Below are positions 30,406 to 40,752 of a stretch of DNA of 64,000 bases, piece by piece. Made by a program: the position numbers and the translations under genes. Where the stretch lies: assembly GCA_903772945.1 (NCBI GenBank), contig CAICTM010000160.1:39976-103975 (forward strand), in the 5' to 3' direction. Source of the stretch: Seminavis robusta (taxonomy: Eukaryota; Bacillariophyta; Bacillariophyceae; Naviculales; Naviculaceae). Below the pieces are notes generated by a model that was not told where the DNA came from, did not search any database, and saw only the letters and a program-made list of their open reading frames with translations. Within the stretch, counting starts at the first letter, position 1. The number at the start of each line of letters is the position of its first letter.

Positions 30406-31782
30406 TCACACATCAAAAAGACTGGGACAAACAGCCGCCAAAGAAGTGGTACTGGGAAAGGCATCAATTTCTCCGGCAATGGTTCGGAGATATTCCGCCT
30501 TGGCACAGGGATTCCCGGCATTGATTTTATCCAGTGTGGCTCTCATTTCTCTGGCTTCGGCGACGACCGATGCGGCACTCAGTACACCGGCGGTGAGTGG
30601 TTTAATGGCATTGGCGGCGGCACGAGTCCAGTTGCGTGCCGTGCTACTATTGTCGCCCGTATTATTCAACCGTGGTCGTTCGTCTTCTGGGGTTTCGGCG
30701 GCGGCAGCTTCCGCAGTAGTATGATCCACAACCAATCCCGCAATGGAATGGACCATCCCGTGCAAGGCATAAATAGTATCGGCCATTTTGTTGGCCGACG
30801 AACGATAATTGACCGCTTCACTTCCGGCCGATGCGGCGGTGGCGCCTCCGCCAAAGAGAATACTGGCAATCAAAAGAGGTGGTCCCGCCGGAGTGAAAAT
30901 GGTGACGGCCGCGGCGACTCCAACAATGCCCGAAGCAAATCCAGTCGCGCTGGATCCCAATCCAATTTGATTGTTGCGTTTGGTTTGATTTTCCAGTGCC
31001 GTGGCAATTTCTTCCATGAATCCAACCGAGTATTGGAGGACCAGCAATGCGCGATCGTAGACATCGAGCATGAGATTCATTTGTCGTTTGCGCGATTCCT
31101 TGGCGACTTCCACCGTTAAATGTTCATTATGCCGATCGTCGTTCATTTTGCAAAAGAGTTCGGACAGAGAAAAAAAGGCGGCACAGTCGATACAGATATT
31201 GATATTCTCGCGTTTGAGTTCTTGACACTTGTGACGGGGACACACCGGTGTCCCACAGGTCAAACACGGTGCCGCGCGGCCGACAATACTGGGTCGATTC
31301 GCCATGAATCGTTGAAATCGCGTCCCATTCTGGTTGGCGGCCGCTTGTTGGACCAATTTTTCACGAAGACAGGGAATGCATTCGCGCGGTCCTAATGGAC
31401 GACCAAATTCAATCGCCACATTGGCTTGTCGCACCTGTTCCAGTGCTTCGTAGGCAACATTCAGATCCATGGCATTATTATTATTCGTAGTTGTCGTCGT
31501 CACTGTAGTGGTAGTAGTCGAAGTGGCGTTCGGATTCTTGTTGTCTTCTGTAGTGTTGTCGGCTGCTGTGGATAGTTGGTCTTGGGATTTCATGTCGTCC
31601 GTACCATTGACTTTGTCTCCTTCTTCTTGTTCGCATTGAGACGACTGGTCGATGGCGGCGCCATTGGTACCACTATTACTAGTAGAAGTGGTTGTGGCAG
31701 TACCGTCTTGGTCCTCTTCGGGCCTCATGTCGGGAACTCCAATGCTACTAGGAGTCGGTTGCTCTGCTACTTCCACTGTCAT
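30406..31782 (-). CDS. Cys-rich protein with a Gly/Ala hydrophobic hairpin, 458 aa, unknown
   Basis: Single exon from ATG 31782. Residues 1-105 are Thr/Asn/Asp-rich and disordered. Residues about 130-215 hold CIPC, CLTCGTPVCPRHKC and CIDC, enough ligands for two zinc ions in a treble-clef or B-box-like arrangement. A helical stretch follows, then residues about 285-330 form a long Gly/Ala-rich hydrophobic segment (GFASGIVGVAAAVTIFTPAG then PPLLIASILFGGGATAASAG). Its style recalls the membrane-inserting hairpin of apolipoprotein-L-like proteins, followed by more amphipathic helices to the end. A membrane-associated protein with a zinc-binding cytosolic head is the best description. A large plus-strand open frame over 30382-31119 is a shadow of this gene. 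Confidence 0.65.
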   Translation of the reverse strand: MTVEVAEQPTPSSIGVPDMRPEEDQDGTATTTSTSNSGTNGAAIDQSSQCEQEEGDKVNGTDDMKSQDQLSTAADNTTEDNKNPNATSTTTTTVTTTTTNNNNAMDLNVAYEALEQVRQANVAIEFGRPLGPRECIPCLREKLVQQAAANQNGTRFQRFMANRPSIVGRAAPCLTCGTPVCPRHKCQELKRENINICIDCAAFFSLSELFCKMNDDRHNEHLTVEVAKESRKRQMNLMLDVYDRALLVLQYSVGFMEEIATALENQTKRNNQIGLGSSATGFASGIVGVAAAVTIFTPAGPPLLIASILFGGGATAASAGSEAVNYRSSANKMADTIYALHGMVHSIAGLVVDHTTAEAAAAETPEDERPRLNNTGDNSSTARNWTRAAANAIKPLTAGVLSAASVVAEAREMRATLDKINAGNPCAKAEYLRTIAGEIDAFPSTTSLAAVCPSLFDV

Positions 31783-32742
31783 GGCTGCTTGCTGATCGTA
31801 TTGTTGTTCTTGTTGTTTTTCCCAATGATGTTGATGTTGTGGAATGCTTTATGGTGATGTTGTGGTAACAGTAAATTGTTATGGCTGTGGATGCTTCCTT
31901 CCTCGAGAAGGGTTCTCTTGCATGCTTGGCAAGGTCATCGGATGCAAGCAGTGAGGTTGCTGGTCCGTGATCGCTTACCGCTTGGATTTAGCGGAAGCAC
32001 GATCTTTCCTTCACAAGATCCAGTCACGGGCGAAATTTTTCTTTGGCCAAAAAGATGGTGCTCCTTGTCATGATCACAATCAGCAGGACCCTCCAAAGAC
32101 GAATAAATAGGAAGGATCTTTGGAAACGTACCGTATCGTTGGTCATCACCAATACGGTACAACTTCATAACAATGCTGCGCTGAAAAAGGGTAGAATTCA
32201 ATATCAGGACAAGCCCAGAAAACCGGGGCTTGTTCCTTCTAAGCAACTGGCTGGTCCTCGTGTGTGTGCGAAAACCAAATATCTTCCTCAGCACAACGCC
32301 CGCCAAATACGACGTGCAAGACAAAGAAAGATCCACAAACAGACGACCGCAATCATGCAGCTATGTACGACCGTTGTACCGAGCTAGCTAATGGCTACTA
32401 GAGAATGATACTAGGAAACGATGGCGGCTTGCTGGTCGAATATATAGTCAGCCAGTTATGTGATGTGGTTGCCAGCCATGCACATAAACGCGGCTACTAG
32501 ATTTGAGGCGAGCTGCTGGAACCCTTTAGTTTAGTTTTTGTCACAGAACACACAATTGCTTGTCTGTCACAATCACCACACATATTGCTCTACAGTAGCT
32601 ACTAGATATATTGTCGTTTCATCGTTGGTTGGTTGTTGTGCGTTTGCTCTAGTCGTCTGTTTCCAGGCTTAATCATCATATATATTAGCCAAACTAACAA
32701 TACGTGTAGAATAGCCCTCTGCTGACTCTTTTTCGATTCGAT
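31783..32742. other. Spacer
   Basis: Upstream region of the gene at 31782 and 3' flank of the next gene. CGAGCTAGCTAATGG at 32380-32394. No coding evidence on either strand. Confidence 0.45.
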
Positions 32743-33261
32743 TCATTCTTGTGGTGGTGGTGCTTCCAATAATAATGATGCTGCTGGCGGGACATCGACA
32801 CTGTTAATGGCGCTGGGAGGTGCATTCTCTCTTTTTTGGGCCTTCATGGCCTTGTTGACTTCGGTTTGAAACTGACGAGCTTCTATCGTATCAATGGTCA
32901 ATCGTCCATCCTTGACGACATAGTCGTAACCGAGAATGTTGAGCAGGAAACCAAATACCAAAAAGCCAATACCGAAAGCGAAAATGGCACTGTCAAAGCC
33001 TTGACCAGTCGATAGACTGTCAAACACTTTGCGGGATGCCTCTTCTTCGTCTTGGTACACCTTCTTCTTCTTGTCGTCATCGTCATTGCCGTCGTTCTTG
33101 TTGCTGCTCAAGACTAACCGACCGGTAGTGGGAGTTTGGCAGCAAGAGGCAATTCGGTGGGAGCATGGCGGCACAGTAAAGCCTTGACATGCCGCTGCCA
33201 GGCATGCGACAAGCACTCCAAACAGCAGATGCAGCCGACAAGACATCTCGCGGTTTACCAT
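32743..33261 (-). CDS. Probable plastid membrane protein, 172 aa, unknown
   Basis: ATG 33261, with an in-frame ATG six codons later. The N-terminus LHLLFGVLVACLAAACQG-FT is a signal peptide followed by Phe at the predicted cleavage site, like DVR in this window, so import into the complex plastid is likely. After a short Asn/Asp/Lys-rich linker, one strongly hydrophobic segment (SAIFAFGIGFLVFGFLLNIL) at about residues 90-110 makes it single-pass. The tail YDYVVKDGRLTIDTIEARQF...EVNKAMKAQK is polar, ending Pro-rich. Size and layout resemble small thylakoid assembly or antenna-associated proteins, but no family is recognised. Confidence 0.65.
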   Translation of the reverse strand: MVNREMSCRLHLLFGVLVACLAAACQGFTVPPCSHRIASCCQTPTTGRLVLSSNKNDGNDDDDKKKKVYQDEEEASRKVFDSLSTGQGFDSAIFAFGIGFLVFGFLLNILGYDYVVKDGRLTIDTIEARQFQTEVNKAMKAQKRENAPPSAINSVDVPPAASLLLEAPPPQE

Positions 33262-33935
33262 GGCAACAAGGACAAATAGAAGAAGGGTTGGCAGTCTTCG
33301 ATGTTGGCTTGATGAGACTTGAGATGTCGATCTTCATGGTGTTTTGGGCACAAGATCCTCGGCTCCCTTCTGACATGATGACGTGTTGGCAGCAAGTTTG
33401 ACATTGCACCCACCACCTGCACGGAATCTGTACAGTACATGTACCACAGTATGGAACGGAAACGGCGCTTGGAGCAGAAGGAAAGCACAAGGACCGACGC
33501 TTCAGCACGGTATGCAATGTATCTGGTGGCAGCTCCACAGCGAGTTCATCTAGCTAGCTAGTAGCTATCTACTGGAAGAATTACTCAAGCATGGTTCCAG
33601 TCGCGGCAAAACGACTGTAGTGGCCACCTTTATTTATTTGCGTTGGTACCTTCGTGCGGTTTCGACCTCAGTCTCATGGGAAGGAGGACGTCTCGCCCAA
33701 GACTTAGTCTGCCCGTATGTGCCTTTGGAGCAGCGCAATAAACAGTGGCTTTGCTGTACGGTAGGGTCGGATTGCAACCCTGTGGTCTTCCATCTGATCA
33801 CGTCCGACGACGAGAGAGACCAGATCGATCATCTCTCTGCACTCTCGTACCCGAAGGACATTTGTATTGCAGTAGATGACGACTTCTCAGGTACCGCACC
33901 AAGTTTGGAGGCAGCCCTGTTTTGTTTCTTGTCGT
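33262..33935. other. Spacer between minus-strand genes
   Basis: Promoter side of the plastid protein gene and 3' flank of the PP2C gene. CTAGCTAGCTAGTAGC at 33550-33565. A 129-codon plus-strand frame at 33620-34009 overlaps the PP2C 3' end and lacks features. Confidence 0.45.
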
Positions 33936-35564
33936 TCATACTACTGTACTTTCCTGCTTGGTCTCCTCCTCCTCATCGTCATCATCATCCCCTGTACGAA
34001 GCCAAATGAGAATGAGCGTAACATTGTCAAAGGTTCCCCGTCGTATGGCTTCTCGAACAATGACATCAGCAATCCTGGGTCGTTGATGTTTCAATTCTCC
34101 TCGTGTCTTGTCCAACAAGAGATCTACAATATCCACAACTTCTTGATTGGAAAAGACATCCCATAATCCATCGGTGGCCAAAATGATAAATTCCGTCTTG
34201 CGTTTGGGTTTGTCAGACAATTTGTTGTCTTCACCAGTAGAAGTACTAGTAGCAGTACTACTATTCGTTGCCACATCTTGTTGTGCAGGTTGTGATTGTG
34301 GTTCTGATACCGTTGCGGTGGTTGTGGTTGTTGTTGCTTCGTCATCTTTAGCATTCAACAGTTGCAAATAGGTGATATCCGGATCAGCCGTCACGGCAGG
34401 TCGTTCGGATCGATCCCCAATGGCCCGAGAAAGTGCCAGATTGCCATTTACCCTATAAACGCCTTGGTCGGGAATGGGCTGTTTCGTGGTGGGATCGACT
34501 CGTCCGTGCCAGACGACAGTGCCTCCAGCGGCTTGAATACGCTGGAGCTCGAGTGGATCGTCGGGTTTGTGATCGCGGGTCAGTGGCACGGCAGTACCAT
34601 GACGACCGTAGACGGCCCGGGAATCTCCAATATTGGCCACAATCAATGTGGTTGTTGTTGTTGTTTCGTCTTGATCACTACTACTATTGTTGTTGCTGGC
34701 GTGATGCAACCATGCGGCCACGGCCGTACTGCCTTGATAACTCCAGTGATTGATGCGTTGGACTTCGCGATCTACCTTGTCGAGTGCCAAGCGCAAGGCC
34801 ACACAGTAGTCCTCGACTGTAGGTTCGACGGCTGCTGAAGTGGACTTGTCTTCTTCTTCTTCTGATGGAATCGCAGATTGGGGTGGTGTTTCGTCATCTG
34901 GAACCAATTCTTGAGAGTCTTGTTGGTTTGTCGGTTCTTGTTCATTCTGCTGATGTTGTTGTTTCTGCTGTAGTTCCTTTTCCTTTTCCTCCAAGACACT
35001 GGGCAAGGTTGCTTGTAAATGGGCAAATAGATTCTGCTTCAAATACTGTGAGACGGCCTTTCCCCCGTGACCATCAAAGACGGCACAAAAATCTTGTGCC
35101 ACCACAAATTCGTCTTCCATGTATGATCGATAGCCCTGTTCGGCCGCCACGCTGACGTGAAGATTGGTGGCAAAGTTGGATTGAGTAGTTGATGACGACG
35201 ACGACGACTGTGGTGTTTGTGTGGTCAAAGTCCTCTTGCGTTTGGATCTTCGAAGTGCCTTTTTCAATGTTTTCTTGGGCTTGATCCTACTACTACTACT
35301 ACTGTCATCATCACTACTACCAATAGAAGACGAATCATGGGTGCCTCCTCGCAATTGTCCCAGTAGTGACACGGTGCTATAAGAGCCATGATGATGATGA
35401 TGATGCGCCTGGGATAAAAAAGCTGGTCGGTGAATCGTCAAAGCAGTGGTGAATCCTCGGCCAGCCGCCACCCTTCGAACAACACTGGTTCCTAATAGAC
35501 ACAGAAACGTCATGGTAAGCAATGGAATGGAAGACTGGAGAGGACAGGAATGGCAAAACAGCAT
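33936..35564 (-). CDS. PP2C-family protein phosphatase with N-terminal targeting sequence
   Basis: Single exon, 542 aa from ATG 35564; an alternative start at 35513 (MTFLCLLGTSVVRRVAAGRG then F) would place a signal peptide and G-F junction first. Residues about 75-125 are basic and Ser-rich. The catalytic domain begins at about 130 with the PP2C motifs GYRSYMEDEF, FCAVFDGHGGKAV (Mn/Mg-binding Asp and Gly), IVANIGDSRAV, LTRDHKPDDP, GNLALSRAIGD, FIILATDGLWDVFSNQEV and FDNVTLIL. Two low-complexity inserts, one Glu/Gln-rich at about 190-260 and one Thr/Ser-rich at about 410-450, enlarge the usual 280-aa fold. It dephosphorylates Ser/Thr. Plastid or secretory localisation is inferred from the N-terminus. 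Confidence 0.88.
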   Translation of the reverse strand: MLFCHSCPLQSSIPLLTMTFLCLLGTSVVRRVAAGRGFTTALTIHRPAFLSQAHHHHHHGSYSTVSLLGQLRGGTHDSSSIGSSDDDSSSSSRIKPKKTLKKALRRSKRKRTLTTQTPQSSSSSSTTQSNFATNLHVSVAAEQGYRSYMEDEFVVAQDFCAVFDGHGGKAVSQYLKQNLFAHLQATLPSVLEEKEKELQQKQQHQQNEQEPTNQQDSQELVPDDETPPQSAIPSEEEEDKSTSAAVEPTVEDYCVALRLALDKVDREVQRINHWSYQGSTAVAAWLHHASNNNSSSDQDETTTTTTLIVANIGDSRAVYGRHGTAVPLTRDHKPDDPLELQRIQAAGGTVVWHGRVDPTTKQPIPDQGVYRVNGNLALSRAIGDRSERPAVTADPDITYLQLLNAKDDEATTTTTTATVSEPQSQPAQQDVATNSSTATSTSTGEDNKLSDKPKRKTEFIILATDGLWDVFSNQEVVDIVDLLLDKTRGELKHQRPRIADVIVREAIRRGTFDNVTLILIWLRTGDDDDDEEEETKQESTVV

Positions 35565-36029
35565 GGTCAGCTTCCAACAGGAGCTGCATGTCAGTTGTGA
35601 GACTGTGAGGCGGTGCTGTCGCTGTTGTACTGGTACCGTAGGTGGTGATGGCCACAGTTGTGGGGTTAAATTAAGGATAAACTGCGATCTCTTGGATAAC
35701 TGCTTCCTTCCTCCTCGTTAAGAAACATACGAACCAGGTACCCGTACAACTCAGTCCCAATGGGGAAGCAGGGCTCGACTGTACCGGTACAGTGTATCTG
35801 CTAGCAAAACAACAGTCTGGACTGTACGGTGGTGCTTCCTTGTTTGGATATTATGCATGCCTCCGTGGTGCTGAACCAGAGCCAAGAGTGGAGCCCAACG
35901 CATATGCCGAGCATACGGTACATGAAGCCAGATGTAGCTACGGTATGGCTCTGGACCCGAGTCAGCCACTGAGGATTCTTTGTGCCCAAAATCCAAGTAC
36001 AAAGTTGGAGAGGAAGTTGATCTAGCTAG

Positions 36030-36415
36030 CTAGTAGTCCAAGAAATGACCAGCCGTGACTGCAATCCGTCGAACCTCAAATCCCAGGGCAAGTGCCGAAG
36101 TGGCTTGACCACTGACCAAAGCGGAGTAGACTTTCGCGACTTGCTTCTGGTAGTGCCACGGGAAATGGATGAGACTGCAAGAGACTAACTCGGGACAATA
36201 CCACGACGGCTCCCGTGGATGCAATCCAATCGACCCATCAAACGTGAGACGACCTTGATCTTGAACTACTTTTGAAAAGGATACTCAGTACAAACAAATG
36301 CGGGTTGAGCAGCCGCCCCCGAATAGGCTCCAAGAAGGAGAGAAGCTGAATTAGTCCTGGCACCATGGAAACTACCCGGGGAATGGAGAACCAAGAGATG
36401 GCCCTTGACTGAAGC
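36030..36415 (-). pseudogene. Unidentified coding relic in two frames
   Basis: On the minus strand the upstream piece reads VKGHLLVLHSPGSFHGARTN and on through LLLGAYSGAAAQPAFVCTEY. It stops with TAG near 36273, exactly where the adjacent frame continues as VVQDQGRLTFDGSIG...HFPWHYQKQVAKVYSALVSG...VTAGHFLDY, ending in TAG at 36030. A one-base shift would join them. Protein-like composition on both sides of the break suggests a frameshifted gene end. No family recognised, no start found. Confidence 0.3.
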
Positions 36416-38075
36416 GTGGTTGTCTCAGTGATTGCCGTGGCAATATTCGAGAAAAGATTTCGACTTCGAGGTCAGAGGACTCGCGTTAGAACGCACGGCA
36501 GAGGGTGCAATCCACCTATTCTGTTTAGTAGGGGGTGTTTGCCCGTCATGGGAGGCAGTAGTGGGCGTATGTTCGTCACGGTAGGTGGAATCCACCTGCT
36601 CTGCTAGGGTTGTATGTTCGTAGTACGCGTGCGGCTACTCGAATTGGACCCGCCGCTTGGTCTTGAACCGCCGCCTTGAGATTCAGTGTGACCAAGTCTG
36701 TTCTGGGGGTTGGGAGCAGCTCCAGCAACTGTCTTGGAGTCCGCAAGCTCAGAAAGATCGTGACTACGGTGTGTTGTCGTGTGATGTCTGTCTTAGATTG
36801 GCACGGAAGGCGACGGGAAGAAGGCATCCGTTGGGTCAGTGATCTGGATGGAATCAGAAGACGGAGGCAAGAAGGCAGCACCACCCTCGAGAGTTGGCGA
36901 TCTCGATTCAGCTGACCCAAAGGATGTGGAAGAGCAGCACGAGTCCGCAACGGCTGAGGGCATTGACGACGAAGAAGATTAAGGCATGAGAAGGATTGAG
37001 ATGTTGCACCAGCAGGGACAAGGTTGGATTGAACCAGATTATCAACATCTTTTGGAAGACTCCTCAAAGAGGTGCCTTGAAGACCTTCAGATCCAAGGGA
37101 CAAAGAGCACAAGTGCAACCAACCACCAACAGGGACCTTGCCAAAAGGAACAGGGCCAAGAGGGAGCCAACAGGATCAGGCAGCCAGGAACAGGGATATG
37201 GGAACCAGGGGCAGCCAGGAACAGGGACACAACCAAAAGGCATTGCCAAGGATGCTCGACAAACAGAAGAAAGCAGCCCAAGCCGCCAAACCACCAACAG
37301 CCGGGATGCTATCTCTTTTTGACGGTAAGTCCAAAAAGGACGCTGTGGGGTCAGATGATGAAGGTAATGATGAAGATCAGGGCAAGACTGCCTCGGCCTC
37401 TGATGATGGTGGTGGTCTGGAGTCAGAGGAGCTGGCAAAGGTGCTGGCTAGGTTGAGCATCAAGCAGCGGATCGACGGTGTGAAGGTGTCAGGTTGGAGG
37501 TTGGGAGTAGCCTTGACGAGGGCATCTCGAAGCTTGGTCAAAGCGTTGGGATTCGAAGCTTGAGCCGTTGTCTTGGAAGGCGGAAATTACTACATGTATA
37601 TTGGTGATGGCGTAGGCTCCACCGGAAGCATCTAGGCTGGATCGACTTGCATAGAGTTTGGACTGTATCTCTTGGGCTCAAATCAGGACGGTGGGTGGTT
37701 CCCATGATGGCGGTGATGTGCTTTGGCGAGGCAACGGCTGACCGACTGGTGCTATTCTCGAACCAGGCCTTCTGAATAGAATCGAGGAACAAGCTGAGAA
37801 GATGGGCCCGGGAGCCAAGAACGAACTCCACGCATACGATAGCTCAACACCTCCAAGGAGCCTTGCGAGAAGAATGTCTAGATGTGTCTCGAACACGGAC
37901 GCCAAACATTGAGCCGAAGCACCTTGTCAATCACTAACGGAGAAAAAGAAGGAAGGTTAGTAAGACTTGTTGCAATCAACTGGGCCCACGAAGGAGCGGC
38001 TCCAAGGAGCACCGGAAAATGGCACTACTGAGAAGCATGCGAGAAGAACGTGAACTGACCTTTTGTGGATGAGAC

Positions 38076-38093
38076 TCGACTCGACTCGACTCG
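38076..38093. repeat. (GACTC)n pentanucleotide repeat
   Basis: Four tandem copies of the GACTC pentamer, the same unit as near 6116 and 60597. Confidence 0.8.
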
Positions 38094-38820
38094 AACACGA
38101 ACGGCCAAAGCACCATTGTCAATACCTACGTTGGGAACTAAAGGAGATGAGGCGGCAACGGTCGATGACCGTGAAACTAGCAATGGCACAAAGACAGGAA
38201 CACGTGGACTTACCTTTACATGCGCGAGGACGAACCAACCCACAAAGGAACCACCGCAAGACGACTAGGATCCGTTCAACCACACAGCGGTCCGCGCGAG
38301 GGTCCACCCGTAGATGCACATCTCGAGGCACGTGAACGTGGGACTCTCAATTCCATCATGGTCATCGTCATGCATGTCTTTGTCGAAGTTGTTGCTGTTG
38401 TTGTGCTGAATGAATGTAAGAGGAAAAGCTTGGGTTACCGGTACGTAAACGGCGTTTCATGCATTCAAGCACGGCGTTTCAGTTCACTTTGGCAAGACCA
38501 ACTCAAAATCGAAGAGGTGTCAACATCAAAATCAAAAGCGGTGTCAACATCAAAAAAGATCAAAATTGATGCTTGCCGTTTCATTTTCAAAACTGAAACG
38601 ACCGTCGGCAAAGGTACGAGATGGTTGATTGTCGGCGGCTGCTTCCAAGCAAGCAAAGGTGGCTGACTGACTCCTCGGTGTGTTGTCATGTTGGGGTGTC
38701 CCAACGAAGATGGAAAATGCGTCGAACGTAAGAAGAAGCTCGCGATCACTGTTGCTTGCCAGCCTACGATACCGCATGGATCGAAACAAGGGTATGCATA
38801 GCCTGTCATGGTGGATTAAA

Positions 38821-39040
38821 TCCCTCATTTAATTTCTATGAACCAGGGGAAGGCAGTCAGATCTCGGCCATCAACAACAGGTGAGTTGTTCTTTAATTAT
38901 TCAAGTGATAGTCAATCAATCGCACCTCTATTATCAAGCCTCACTCAAAGCCGTCCTTCTCCGGCGCAGATTCGAAAGCCATCCCTCATTGAATTCTATG
39001 GACCATGGGATGGCAGTCAGTTCTCGGCCCATGACGACCA
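38821..39040. repeat. Direct duplication of about 58 bp, 161 bp apart
   Basis: 38821 onward (TCCCTCATTTAATTTCTATG, then AACCAGGGGAAGGCAGTCAG) recurs with substitutions from 38982 (TCCCTCATTGAATTCTATGG, then ACCATGGGATGGCAGTCAG). The intervening bases are not repeated. Not coding as far as seen. Confidence 0.8.
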
Positions 39041-39470
39041 AGTTGGTGCAATTTGAAAAGCAAGGGTAAGTCTCCGGTTGTCTGCAGTTCACGGTCATGC
39101 ATTCATAATGTCCCTGCCATGAGGTTCCTGTGAACCTACCCTTCCAGGAAACAAAGCACTGCAGATAGATCTGCTTCTACCACCACTAACCGATTGAATA
39201 ACGTTTACTTGACGAGACCACGACACTACAAAGCAAGGCTCGATCCATCGACTGTCTAGCCAGCGAGTGACTGTAACCTTGCCTGTGTGTTTTATCTTAG
39301 CCAACTCATAGGTAATATGTTCTTAGCTTCTCCTGACTTCTAGTTGTTACAGGCAATACAGAGACCTTCGTTGCGTTCAAATCATGATCAATCAAAAATG
39401 ATCGAGTACCATGCTGTGCCAAGATTCCGCGTGTTGTTGTTGTTTTGGTAGATTGCTGCTTACTGTACTT

Positions 39471-40583
39471 TTACTTGTCTGTTGTTGTTGTTGTGGTTGT
39501 TGTTGTTGCTGAAGGAGGATTCAAAGTACTGACAAAATCTCGATGACTCAAATTGCGATGCATGGAGTTTCTCAGAGGCATGCGTGGCAGACCAATGGAA
39601 TTCCGTGCGAGATTGATGGTATTCTTCATGAGCATGACAATGGTCATGGGTCCCACACCTCCCGGCACGGGAGTAATCGCCGACGCCACTTTGGCACATT
39701 CGTCATAGTGGACATCTCCTACCAATCGATATCCCCGCTTTTTGGTTGCATCCGGTTTGCTATTAATGCCCACATCAATCACGACAGCTCCTGGTTTCAA
39801 CCAATCGCCTCGGACAAACTCGGTCTTGCCAATCGCCGCCACGACAATATCCGCCTGTTTGACTTTTTCGGCAATATTCCGAGTGCGAGAATGACAAACC
39901 GTCACGGTGCCATTGCACGATTGTAATAGCGCCGCCACGGGCATGCCCACAATATTGGAACGACCCAATACGACGCAATCTTTGCCACTAATCTGGACGT
40001 CATAGCGTTGCAGCAATTCAATACACCCCGCCGGTGTACAGGGCACCGCCAGTGGCGGATCACCACCCCGCAAACAGAGATTGCCAATATTGAGTGCCGA
40101 AAATCCATCGGCATCTTTTTCCACAGCAATCGCCTTCAACACTGCTGCTTCGTCAATATGTGGCGGCAGTGGCAATTGGACCAAAATTCCATGCACGCTG
40201 GGATCATTATTGAGTTGTTCGACGTGTGCTAACAAGTCCAATTGCGAAACAGTTTCGGGCAGATCGACATCGACGCTGTGAATGCCAATGGCGGCGGCCG
40301 TCTTTTTCTTCATGCGCACGTACGTGGCACTGTCCACTCGTTGGCCGACTAGTACGACGGCCAAACCGGGTAATAAGGAGTGTTCCTTCTGTAACCGTTC
40401 CACTTCTTGCTGCAGTTCTTCCTGGATGGTCGCCGCCACGCCTTTGCCGTCAATGACGATAGGAGGAGATGATGTTGTTGTTGTTTCTGTCATGGTGAAT
40501 TCTGTTGTGGCTGTCTCCCTCTTGGCAAGTGATCTGTTCTGATGAGACGACCGAATTGAATTCAATCTTCTTGGTGTCAGCAT
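39471..40583 (-). CDS. FOLD: Methylenetetrahydrofolate dehydrogenase/cyclohydrolase (FolD type)
   Basis: Single exon, 370 aa from ATG 40583; the frame extends to 40601 without an ATG. The first 35 residues (MLTPRRLNSIRSSHQNRSLAK) are basic and Ser-rich with no acidic residue, like a mitochondrial presequence, with a second possible start at MTETTTT. The enzyme proper has VGQRVDSATYVRMKKKTAAA with the YxxxK catalytic pair, ILVQLPLPPHI, DADGF, PCTPAGCIELL, VVLGRSNIVGMPVAALL for NADP(+) binding and ITPVPGGVGPMTIVMLM. It converts 5,10-methylene-THF to 10-formyl-THF through methenyl-THF, feeding purine and formyl-Met synthesis. The C-terminus adds a Thr-rich tail. Without a formyl-THF synthetase domain it is the bifunctional form. 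Confidence 0.95.
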   Translation of the reverse strand: MLTPRRLNSIRSSHQNRSLAKRETATTEFTMTETTTTSSPPIVIDGKGVAATIQEELQQEVERLQKEHSLLPGLAVVLVGQRVDSATYVRMKKKTAAAIGIHSVDVDLPETVSQLDLLAHVEQLNNDPSVHGILVQLPLPPHIDEAAVLKAIAVEKDADGFSALNIGNLCLRGGDPPLAVPCTPAGCIELLQRYDVQISGKDCVVLGRSNIVGMPVAALLQSCNGTVTVCHSRTRNIAEKVKQADIVVAAIGKTEFVRGDWLKPGAVVIDVGINSKPDATKKRGYRLVGDVHYDECAKVASAITPVPGGVGPMTIVMLMKNTINLARNSIGLPRMPLRNSMHRNLSHRDFVSTLNPPSATTTTTTTTTDK

Positions 40584-40752
40584 TGGATCTTCAAAAGCCA
40601 ACGGTCGAATGACGTGTGTGATGTTTCAAGTTGTGTTGGTGAGATTGAGAGCCTCCATCCGCCAGCATGCAAAGCAGCTCGACTGGTTAACTAAATGACC
40701 TTTCATTGTTTCGCGTCGTCAAGATCGCACAACAGAAGCTAGCTAGACGACC
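40584..40752. promoter_or_regulatory. 169-bp bidirectional promoter between FolD and sulfotransferase-like genes
   Basis: The two start codons face away from each other with only 169 bp between them, so the promoters must overlap. AGCTAGCTAGACG at 40737-40749 sits directly before the plus-strand ATG. Confidence 0.6.

Larger units (their letters stand above)
35565..39470. other. Long gene-poor region
   Basis: No intact gene supported over 3.9 kb. It contains two minus-strand frames at 36030-36415 listed separately. At 36800-37565 (+) are acidic then Lys/Gln-rich open stretches (for example KKAAQAAKPPTAGMLSLFDG) in changing frames, possibly gag-like or low-complexity relics. There is also a (CGACT)n run near 38076-38093 and an approximate 58-bp direct duplication at 38821/38982. 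A decayed retroelement is possible, but no reverse transcriptase or integrase motif was found. Confidence 0.4.

Noticed and set aside
30382-31119. 245-codon plus-strand open frame
   Set aside because: It lies antisense to the 458-aa Cys-rich gene, whose frame has clear zinc-ligand and hydrophobic-hairpin structure. The plus frame is Gly/Arg/Ser-biased shadow sequence.
36840-37565. Retrotransposon gag/pol
   Set aside because: Acidic and Lys/Gln-rich stretches in changing frames resemble low-complexity gag tails, but no zinc knuckle, reverse transcriptase, integrase or long terminal repeat was found.
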